DNA from: Planctomycetota bacterium
GTDB taxonomy: Bacteria; Planctomycetota; UBA8108; UBA1146; JAJFFE01
Direction of reading: 5' to 3'
DNA: 64,000 bases
NCBI GenBank assembly: GCA_021776775.1
Contig: JAJFFE010000245.1
Span: forward strand, 1 to 64,000
Shown here: in pieces, positions 9,139 through 16,061 of the stretch
Layout: every line of letters starts with the position of its first letter
How positions within the stretch are numbered: position 1 is the first letter of the stretch
Translations under genes and position numbers: made by a program
Notes under the pieces: model-generated
The model's input: the letters and a program-made list of their open reading frames with translations, nothing else
What the model was told of the DNA's origin: nothing
Database searches by the model: none

Positions 9139-9915
9139 TTACGAACTAGAAAACGAATATCCTCGGTATCCTAGCTTTCGGAATTTGGACCTTGCCTCCT
9201 TGATGATGAAGCCCTGGTCCTCGCTGTACTGTTTGCACACTCGTTCGTACTCGTCATGGGGAATGCCGACTACCACTCCACTCCCAAGGGTGACCGCGTG
9301 GAACTCTGGAGTATTACCATCTATGACGGCGTACTGTCCGCGTTGATATCCCTTCTCTGCCATGGTGCGAACTATGTCGCTTTGACCGCGAAAGTAATCC
9401 ATGATGATGTGGGCCACATCCGCTGCCTCCGGAGTTATTGGAGCTGCGCCGTCCTTTGCCCTGAGAGACAAGCTTGCGACAACACCGTTTTCAAAGTAGT
9501 CGAACACTGAGTAGGGACTCGCGTTTTTTCTATCTTCCTCGGATACGTCATAGTAGCCGAAAAGCCCAGGAGGCGCCGGAGGGACGTCCTCCGGAGCCAC
9601 GTCCTCCGGCCTCCTAGTAGGCTCGTTGCTGATCTCTTTTTCAGCGAGAGGAACCCAGACTTCGGTCGGCGAGCTTGGGTTCACCGCGCTTGCTGGATGG
9701 CTAGTTAGCTGACGAACCGCTTCACGCAGCTGACGATCCGCTTCACGCAACTCGACTAACTCCGCGTCGATTGTTTCGGAGCGGTGGTCGAATCGCTCAT
9801 TCCAGTTGCGGTCGATTTCCGTCAAGTCCTGACTCTGCCGATTCACATCGATCACAACAGCAGTCGAACCTATCGTTATCGCCACGGCTAACGCGCACCA
9901 AACCAGCGCTTTCAT
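9139..9915 (-). CDS. Hypothetical membrane-anchored coiled-coil protein
   Basis: The ORF track begins at 10002, but the ATG at 9915 is better. It has AGGA at good distance (CAGGAAACTTC-ATG) and opens directly with a signal anchor, MKALVWCALAVAITIGSTAV. The product has 258 residues: one N-terminal membrane helix, a heptad-like region (LVELREADRQLREAVRQL), a proline/glutamate-rich linker and a C-terminal globular part of about 140 residues with no family I recognise. The gene has lower GC than its neighbours and sits alone between two inverted copies of a ~300-bp repeat, so it may have been acquired or moved as a unit. No function can be proposed. Confidence 0.65.
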   Translation of the reverse strand: MKALVWCALAVAITIGSTAVVIDVNRQSQDLTEIDRNWNERFDHRSETIDAELVELREADRQLREAVRQLTSHPASAVNPSSPTEVWVPLAEKEISNEPTRRPEDVAPEDVPPAPPGLFGYYDVSEEDRKNASPYSVFDYFENGVVASLSLRAKDGAAPITPEAADVAHIIMDYFRGQSDIVRTMAEKGYQRGQYAVIDGNTPEFHAVTLGSGVVVGIPHDEYERVCKQYSEDQGFIIKEARSKFRKLGYRGYSFSSS

Positions 9916-10054
9916 GAAGTTTCCTGTCCCGCCAGCCAAGCCCCAAGGAACGTGACAATCATTTTGGTCCACCCAAAAATCTAGGTGCGCAACTTCACCC
10001 ATGCAAACAGATCTTTTGGATTCTGAAAGATCGAGGTGTCTGCCACCGACGAAC

Positions 10055-10366
10055 GAATTCGACCTCGTCTAAACGCGTCCAAACGAGGTCACCCATTCCC
10101 AGCCCCGGCAGGAATCACACAGCCGGCGGCAACATCCAACTATCCCCTCCAACTCGCAACGGAGTCGGGCCCGCCCGTTGCCGCTTGCCCGGAACAGAAT
10201 CGGACCAACCCCGATGTACCCGTCCGTCGTTCGATCCCGTGCTTGCTCGCCAATCCTCGCCCCCGCGACCAACCCGTGGCTCAAAGTCGGCGGCGAGCCA
10301 GCGACGGTACCATCCCCAATCCACTGGACTTCGAGCCGCGCCACGATCCGCTCGTCTTCATCCGCT
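10055..10366 (-). repeat. Dispersed repeat, copy B (inverted relative to copy A)
   Basis: Read on the minus strand, this segment follows copy A (8680-8985) from GATGAAGAC...GCGCGGCTCGAAGTCCAGTG through GGGGCTGGGAATGGGTGA, with scattered substitutions and small indels. The two copies face each other across the hypothetical gene at 9139-9915. The rest of the gap up to 10503 has no convincing gene. Confidence 0.7.
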
Positions 10367-10503
10367 TCATCCGCACACCCGCACGGGTTGGCCTTTTCCG
10401 GCTTGCCCAGTGCGGCGGCTCTTTTCCATCGAAGGAACCCGCGACCAGTCCACGACTTTGGCTTCGCGGCCGCAGGCGCGCTTTGAGTGGGTAAACTTGT
10501 CGA

Positions 10504-12774
10504 ATGCTCACCACCGGTCCCATCTCCTCGATCACTCTCACGCTACTCGCGTGCATCGCCATGACTGCCTCCGCCGTCGCGGGTGAGTTCGAGTACCGTT
10601 ACGGCAATGATCGAGTCGCCCTCGAGATCACGTCCCGCATCGTCGTGACGCTAAACCCCGGCTCTCCGAGCGAAGCGTACCCGCCCTTCGCAGCCGATCC
10701 GCGCGTGCTATCCGTCGTTCTCGACGGCAACCGCGCCACCCTGGTCCTCGCCGATCACCTATCACAGACACAGATCGCCGACTTCTCCCGCGCATTGAGC
10801 AGCAATCCAGACGTCGAGTCGTGCTCGCCCGTGTTCCGGTACCGCAATGCCGAACATCTAGCCAAGCCCGAGCTGTTGCTGGTCCTCGATGACCCTCCCG
10901 CCACTGGCTGGGCTTCCTTCGCGTGGCATGAACACCAGCTCGAACTGATCCAGTTGCTTCCCGGGTCGTCGCCGATCGCGTGGGTGCGTTATGCGGGCTG
11001 CACCGTCGACGTCTTCGATCAGTGCGCCCGGTGCGAGCGGCTACCGTTCGTAAGGAACGCGTCGCCCAACTTCATCTACATACGCGCCACCGCCGGGCGA
11101 CCCGACGATGCACACTTCGACCTTCAGTGGTCGCACGAGAACACCGGGCAAGACGGCGGCACCCCGCGCGCCGACGCTGGCAGTCTCCACGCGTTCAACA
11201 TGTCGATCGACGCCTCAGGAGTCGTCATCGCCGTGATCGACGACGGGGTCGACGTCGACCATCCAGATCTCGCCGCCAACATGCTCGTCGGCTACGACGC
11301 GACCGATCAACCATCGCCGAGTGGAGTCCCGGGTCGCCCGCTTAACGACGATCCGCACGGTACCGCGTGCGCCGGAGTGGCGGCGGCGATCGGGGACAAC
11401 GGGATCGGTGTGGCCGGGATGGCGTGGAGTGCGAAGATACTTCCGGTGCGGGTTGGATACGGCACGTACTGGACAGAGGCGGCGTGGGTGGTCGATGCCA
11501 TTACGTGGGCAGCTGACAACGGCGCCGACGTGCTGTCGTGTTCGTGGGGTGACGTCACCCCCAGTGCCGCTCATGAGTCCGCGATCGACTACGCGCGCGA
11601 CGTGGGGCGAGGCGGGCTCGGTTGTGTCGTCGTGTTCTCGTCACAGAACGGTGACGTCGACGTCGCCTATCCCGCTGCCTACTCCAACACGATCGCCGTC
11701 GGGGCTAGTAGTCCGTGCGACGAACGCAAGTCGCCGTCGTCGTGCGATGGCGAGACGGCGTGGGGCAGCAACCATGGACCCGAACTCACCCTTGTCGCGC
11801 CCGGCGTCCACATTCCGACGACTGACCTCAGTGGTCTCTTCGGCTTCTCGCTCGATGACTACTACGTCGATTGGGGAGGGACGTCTTCCGCGGCGCCGCT
11901 CGTGTCCGGCGCGGTGGCGCTTTTGTTGGCGGTCGATCCGACCTTGACCGTGGCCGAGGTGGAGTCCCGCTTAATGATGACATCCGCGGATCGAGTGGGA
12001 CCGCCGTCCGAAGACACCGTCGGATTCGACGAGTACATGGGGTGGGGGCGACTCGACGTCGGCCGGCTTTTGGCCACCGCGTGGCCGACGACGCGGTTGA
12101 TCGGCAGCGACGTGATCTCGACGGCGGGAAGCATCGTTTCGTACAACGTTCGCGCTCACAGTGACGAGCCGCTCGACGCGTTGACCTTTGGTGCGGTGTA
12201 TCCCGACGGCCCGGTGGACTTGATCGACGTCGAGCCAGGCTCTGCGTTGGAGAGTGCCGAGTTCTTTGCGATCCAGATGCATCCCGCCGACTCGGCGTGG
12301 TCGGTACTCGTGCAGTTCTCGGCCAGTGATCCTCTGCCCGCGTCGCAGGAGGCGTGGATTGCGAGTGCGGTGTTCGAAGTCTCGAGCGGCGCGGCGACGG
12401 GGATATCCCGATTCGAGTTTCCGGCGCTTACCGGTGACTCGGAAACGCCCACCGTCTTCTTCGGATCCGCGGTGCGCGTACCCAATCTCGAGCCAGGGCG
12501 GCTGCAGCTGCTTACGTCGGTCGGCACGTTCATACGCGGTGACGCCAACGACGACGGCGCGGTCGATATCACCGACGTGCTAGTTCTGCTGGGGTACCTG
12601 TTTCAAGACGGCCCGCTCCCGTGCGCGGACGGGGCCGATCTCGATGACGACGGCGCCGTTCAGTTTTCGGATGTGTTCTCGCTGCTCGGTCATCTCTTCG
12701 GAGCCGCGCCGGCTCCGCCCGACCCGTGGCCACTGCCGAGCGGAGATCCCACTGCCGACGTCTTGGGTTGCTGA
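10504..12774 (+). CDS. Secreted subtilisin-like (S8) serine protease with dockerin-like tail
   Basis: A 756-residue protein with an N-terminal signal peptide (residues 1-25, ending near TASAVAG), a propeptide-like region of about 200 residues, and an S8 catalytic domain. The triad is visible as Asp246 (VIDDGVD), His285 (PHGTACAGVAA) and Ser461 (GGTSSAAPLVSGA). The next ~140 residues (about 530-670) form a beta-rich module that resembles the cohesin-like domain often found before planctomycete dockerins. The end carries two calcium-loop repeats (RGDANDDGAVDITDV and DLDDDGAVQFSDVF) and the tail GDPTADVLGC. It probably degrades protein outside the cytoplasm or at the cell surface. It stands alone on the plus strand, convergent with the PDZ gene. 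Confidence 0.9.
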   Translation: MLTTGPISSITLTLLACIAMTASAVAGEFEYRYGNDRVALEITSRIVVTLNPGSPSEAYPPFAADPRVLSVVLDGNRATLVLADHLSQTQIADFSRALSSNPDVESCSPVFRYRNAEHLAKPELLLVLDDPPATGWASFAWHEHQLELIQLLPGSSPIAWVRYAGCTVDVFDQCARCERLPFVRNASPNFIYIRATAGRPDDAHFDLQWSHENTGQDGGTPRADAGSLHAFNMSIDASGVVIAVIDDGVDVDHPDLAANMLVGYDATDQPSPSGVPGRPLNDDPHGTACAGVAAAIGDNGIGVAGMAWSAKILPVRVGYGTYWTEAAWVVDAITWAADNGADVLSCSWGDVTPSAAHESAIDYARDVGRGGLGCVVVFSSQNGDVDVAYPAAYSNTIAVGASSPCDERKSPSSCDGETAWGSNHGPELTLVAPGVHIPTTDLSGLFGFSLDDYYVDWGGTSSAAPLVSGAVALLLAVDPTLTVAEVESRLMMTSADRVGPPSEDTVGFDEYMGWGRLDVGRLLATAWPTTRLIGSDVISTAGSIVSYNVRAHSDEPLDALTFGAVYPDGPVDLIDVEPGSALESAEFFAIQMHPADSAWSVLVQFSASDPLPASQEAWIASAVFEVSSGAATGISRFEFPALTGDSETPTVFFGSAVRVPNLEPGRLQLLTSVGTFIRGDANDDGAVDITDVLVLLGYLFQDGPLPCADGADLDDDGAVQFSDVFSLLGHLFGAAPAPPDPWPLPSGDPTADVLGC

Positions 12775-12809
12775 GCCATCGTTAGAGTCAGAGTTAGAGC
12801 CGAGCGTGA

Positions 12810-13220
12810 TCAGAGCTCTTCTTCACGGAACACCTGAAGCTCCATATCGAGCTGCTTCCACGGGCGACGTGACAAGATCGACACCTTGCGATGCCGGGCG
12901 ACTTTGATACGAACCTTGCTTCCCGGTTCGGTCGCCGTGATCCAACTCTTCAATTGAGTCGTGTTGCGAAGGGGCTGACCGGCGAACTCCAGCAGAATGT
13001 CACCCGCCCTCAAGCCGGCCGCGCTTGCCGACGAGTGCGGGAGCACCGTCTTGATCTTGAGTCCGTGCCGCGTCTTCGATCCGCTAGCGATCGAACGGCG
13101 GACGAAGGATTCCAGGACGGCGAATTCCAAACCGAGCGCTCGATCGACCAAGTCGGCTTGACCGACCGCAGGGCCGGCCGCCGGGAAGCACAACGCTGAT
13201 AGCAAGATTGAGGTGAGCAC
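12810..13220 (-). CDS. Small exported PDZ-domain protein
   Basis: A 136-residue protein starting at GTG with AGAGGA eight bases upstream. It has a signal peptide (ending near AGPAVG), a short linker, and one PDZ domain covering most of the rest (LKIKTVLPHSSASAAGLRAGDILLEFAGQPL; LKSWITATEPGSKVRIKV). There is no catalytic domain. It is the last gene of a minus-strand group BlaI - M56 - PDZ lipoprotein - PDZ and probably acts as a peptide-binding partner of the membrane peptidase. The partner role is inference from position. Confidence 0.75.
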   Translation of the reverse strand: MLTSILLSALCFPAAGPAVGQADLVDRALGLEFAVLESFVRRSIASGSKTRHGLKIKTVLPHSSASAAGLRAGDILLEFAGQPLRNTTQLKSWITATEPGSKVRIKVARHRKVSILSRRPWKQLDMELQVFREEEL

Positions 13221-13319
13221 GTTCGGTGTCCTCTCGAGTTTCGCGGGTCTTCACAACGCATCGTGAGTGCCCGATTCTCGTCGATGGATCGGGGTTGCGC
13301 CACCGACGAGTCGCCCCGA

Positions 13320-14003
13320 TCACAGACTGGCGGACGCATTCGAGTGGGTCGCTTCTTGGCTCACGATATCGAGCGAGCGCCCGAGCCCGATGATCCCTAG
13401 AAACACGTCCCACCCCTCGCGGCTCTTGACGCCCCGTTGCGACGGACCACTGGGACGCAGTCGGGGGCTTCGCAACTCCAGTCGCTCGCTTTCGTTGCCG
13501 AACCGCAGCAGTCCCAGGACGCTGAAGTCAGGGTTCGGTATCAGATCTAGTTTGGACGAGAGTCCAAGGCCGAGCGACAGCGTCGTCATCACTCGGTACT
13601 TCTCCTCGCCGACGCGAACAGTCGGGCGGACGATGGCGCCGTCTCGGAGGACGGTCAGGTGAAGGGCGTCTCCCGGTGCGGTGTCGTCGAGCCGTGCGTA
13701 GAGCGCGCGCTTCGACGTCACTGGTTGGCTGTCGACGGCGACGATTAGATCTCCTTCTTCGAGGCCGCTTGCTCGAGCGGGGGTCGACGCGTAGCTCTGC
13801 GTCACTAGCACCGCTCGGCAGCGGTCGTCGATGTCAGCGACATCGGCACCCACTTGTGCGAGGGAAGTCAGACCGGAGCTGATGCGATAGCTCTCGTACT
13901 CGCCGCCGATCCAACCGCGCGATAACAGCGGCTTCTCTCCGGACGCGCAGCCCGTGGTCGCGAGGGCTGCGAAGAGAAGAGCAACTGGCGTGAAAGGCTT
14001 CAT
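13320..14003 (-). CDS. PDZ-domain lipoprotein
   Basis: The ORF track extends this frame to 14561, but everything before the ATG at 14003 is antisense to the M56 gene. From that start the 227-residue product has a lipoprotein signal with lipobox ATTGC (Cys19), then a PDZ domain (about residues 60-125: RASGLEEGDLIVAVDSQPV, GDALHLTVLRDG) and a C-terminal region with FSVLGLLRFGNESERLELRSP that I do not recognise. It follows the M56 peptidase gene in the same direction with a 53-base gap. It is probably anchored to a membrane on the periplasmic side. Confidence 0.75.
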   Translation of the reverse strand: MKPFTPVALLFAALATTGCASGEKPLLSRGWIGGEYESYRISSGLTSLAQVGADVADIDDRCRAVLVTQSYASTPARASGLEEGDLIVAVDSQPVTSKRALYARLDDTAPGDALHLTVLRDGAIVRPTVRVGEEKYRVMTTLSLGLGLSSKLDLIPNPDFSVLGLLRFGNESERLELRSPRLRPSGPSQRGVKSREGWDVFLGIIGLGRSLDIVSQEATHSNASASL

Positions 14004-14056
14004 GTCGTCTCGATTCTGGGTTCTGGGCGTTTGGGTTCTACGTTTTGGGTTCGTGG

Positions 14057-15202
14057 TTAGCGAGGAGCTGACTCGTGGTCGATGGTTGGAGCCAAGAAAT
14101 CCGCGCCCGGTGATGGCCAGCCGTCGATGCGGCGCAGCAGGGCGGCCACGGGTCGAGCGATCCAAGGATTGGCCGACGACATTGCTATGGCCAAGCGGTA
14201 ACTGTGATGCTCGTGACTTGCGCCGACCGCGGCCACTTCGCGAATCTGGACCGAACGCGTGGTGGCCGGGTACCACGGCACCAACGTCAGCACGATGACG
14301 AGCTGGGGCACGACGGTCCACGCCGTCGGTGCTGAGCGTACCAGTGTGCGAAGTCGATTCCGGGTTCTTCGGAAACCGCCGTGAACGAGGGGCGTGCACG
14401 CCAAGGGCGGCGAAGGGGCGTTCGAAGTGAACTCGACCGCTTTCACGATCGCGCCGGCCAGTGAGCGCGGTCCGCAACGTAGCGCGGCACTCGCGTCGCG
14501 AAGCTTCTCGCCTTCGCCTCGGAACGCGCTCACGCCCCATCGCAGGAACGGATTGAACCAAAGAGTCGCAGTCAGCAGATCGAGCCCGAGATGTAGCGCG
14601 GCATCGTGAGACTCGACGTGCGCAAGCTCGTGAGCGACGACGGCGTCGAGTTCGTCATCCGTCAAGCGGGGGGCCAGTTCGGTGGGGAACAAAAGGACGG
14701 GGCGCTTTGCGCCGACTACACATGGGCTCACCGATAGCGGAATCAGTGCGAAGCGTTGCGTTGCAGGTGCACCGCAGCGTGTCAGCGCGGCGCGAACTCG
14801 AGCCGCGGTTTCGTCGATGTCTGACTCTGACACCGCGAGCCAACCCTCGACCACGGCTCGCATGCGGCGGCCGATTCTTGCTCGACGCGCCAACGCGATC
14901 AGGGCGCCGACGACCCAGATCGATAGGACCACGGTGTCGAGGGCGCCGAGCGAACTCGAGAGTTCGGCCGACGAGCGGTGGTAGAGCGAGATCGAGATGA
15001 GCGATTGAGGAGAGAGTCCCACGAAGGCCAACGTCGCGTGGAGGAGTGTCGCCCCGTACGCGATGCGACGCAGCCGCACCGCTCGAACTCGAAACACCGC
15101 AAACACAACGGTGAGCAGCAGCAAGTCACCGGCAGCGACGAATACCGAGTCGAGCGCATGCTCGAGGAACAGCACGGTATCGGTGGAGTTGGAGACCGTC
15201 AT
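14057..15202 (-). CDS. M56 family (BlaR1/MecR1-like) membrane metallopeptidase
   Basis: A 381-residue protein with hydrophobic helices at about 18-40, 50-72 and 90-106, a cytosolic zinc-peptidase domain with HELAH at 191-195 in VVAHELAHVESHDAALH, and one more hydrophobic segment near 280-297. The family (BlaR1, MecR1) cleaves its partner repressor upon sensing an external signal. A short C-terminal extracytoplasmic region of about 80 residues replaces the penicillin-binding sensor of classical BlaR1, so the signal is unlikely to be a beta-lactam. The gene overlaps the BlaI-type repressor gene by 4 bases (ATGA) and is followed by two PDZ proteins. Confidence 0.9.
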   Translation of the reverse strand: MTVSNSTDTVLFLEHALDSVFVAAGDLLLLTVVFAVFRVRAVRLRRIAYGATLLHATLAFVGLSPQSLISISLYHRSSAELSSSLGALDTVVLSIWVVGALIALARRARIGRRMRAVVEGWLAVSESDIDETAARVRAALTRCGAPATQRFALIPLSVSPCVVGAKRPVLLFPTELAPRLTDDELDAVVAHELAHVESHDAALHLGLDLLTATLWFNPFLRWGVSAFRGEGEKLRDASAALRCGPRSLAGAIVKAVEFTSNAPSPPLACTPLVHGGFRRTRNRLRTLVRSAPTAWTVVPQLVIVLTLVPWYPATTRSVQIREVAAVGASHEHHSYRLAIAMSSANPWIARPVAALLRRIDGWPSPGADFLAPTIDHESAPR

Positions 15203-15588
15203 GACCCATCCCCAAGTTCATCGAGAAGCCGACGCAGTTCGCGTCGCTTGCGCGGCGGAACGTTGCTGCTGTCGAGCAATGCCGACATGGCACCACGAAC
15301 CGAGCCGCCGAACAGTTCGTCTCTCACTAGATCGAGGTATCGCTTAGAAACGTCCTCACGTGCGACCTTCGGTCGAAACCCATTCGTGCGACCATCCCGC
15401 GCGTATTTGCGAAGGTAACCCTTCTCGGCCAAGCGCTGCATGACCGTCATCACCGTGTTGTGATGCAAGTCGCGGTGCTCACGGAGTGCGTCCGTAACCT
15501 CGGCCACGGACGCGTCCTCGGTCTCCCAGATCACATTCATGACCGCCAGTTCGAGGGGACCCAAGAGGTTCGTCTTCTTCGCCGCCAT
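15199..15588 (-). CDS. BlaI/MecI/CopY family transcriptional repressor
   Basis: A 129-residue winged-helix regulator. LGPLELAVMNVIWETEDASVAEV at the start, HHNTVMTVMQRLAEKGYL as recognition helix and wing, and the C-terminal dimerisation helices (LFGGSVRGAMSALLDSS...LRRLLDELG) are typical of the family. Such repressors keep their own operon silent until the co-encoded M56 peptidase cleaves them. The ATG follows GGAGGCGAC. A promoter with overlapping palindrome lies just upstream. Confidence 0.92.
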   Translation of the reverse strand: MAAKKTNLLGPLELAVMNVIWETEDASVAEVTDALREHRDLHHNTVMTVMQRLAEKGYLRKYARDGRTNGFRPKVAREDVSKRYLDLVRDELFGGSVRGAMSALLDSSNVPPRKRRELRRLLDELGDGS

Positions 15589-15607
15589 GTCGCCTCCGTT
15601 GCGAACG

Positions 15608-15649
15608 CACTACCGTTGTAGTGATAAATTCGCAGTGAGAAGGAGTCAA
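15608..15649 (-). promoter_or_regulatory. Promoter and BlaI-type operator of the BlaI-M56-PDZ operon
   Basis: On the minus strand TTGACT (15649-15644) and TATCAC (15626-15621) form a -35/-10 pair with a 17-base spacer. The exact palindrome CACTAC-cgtt-GTAGTG (15608-15623) overlaps the end of the -10 box. BlaI/MecI operators share TAC...GTA half-sites of this kind, so repressor binding would block RNA polymerase. The elements are seen directly; their function is inferred. Confidence 0.6.
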
Positions 15650-15704
15650 GTGTTTTGTTCGAGGAGCCCTCGGATCGAGACGGTGAGTCTGCCGAAGGTG
15701 TTAC

Positions 15705-16010
15705 CGGGCCGAGCGGCCGTGTGTCTTTGAACTCTGCCGTGTTCTGGCAGACTTGAACCGAGATGCGGTGCTCGCCACGGAAGACGAGCGTCGAGCGAAC
15801 ATGCTGCCGGAACTGAAGAAGCTCATGCAGCTCGAGGAGTGGCACCACCCAGACGTGGTCGACGACGAGCACCGACCCCGCGGGTCAGAGACCTTCCGTC
15901 AGCTCGCCGAAGTTCTTGTCTCTGGTGATGCCCGCGACTACGCGCCGACCTGTCCGAGCAACACCCACTGGAGCAATTGGCCGGACGGCGGGACTCTATG
16001 GGGCGCGCCC
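15705..16010 (+). pseudogene. Fragment of an unidentified protein gene
   Basis: One plus-strand frame reads FELCRVLADLNRDAVLATED and continues with MLPELKKLMQLEEWHHPD and NTHWSNWPDGGTLW. It has the codon usage of a real gene (G/C in most third positions) and natural-looking composition. It has no convincing start, is closed upstream by TGA at 15684, and runs on only into the antisense of the S8 protease gene. It therefore looks like the C-terminal remnant of a gene, squeezed between the BlaI promoter and the convergent protease. I recognise the style but cannot name the family. It is the only notable content between 15650 and 16061. Confidence 0.4.
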
Positions 16011-16061
16011 CTCGGCGATTTGTCAGCTGCTGGGTTGCCGTCAGCCCGTTGGCCTGATCGG

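Noticed and set aside
14006-14056. Degenerate GGGTTCT/TGGGTTC tandem-like segment between the M56 and PDZ lipoprotein genes
   Set aside because: It is only about 50 bases with imperfect units. It might be a low-complexity intergenic repeat, but nothing supports a function.
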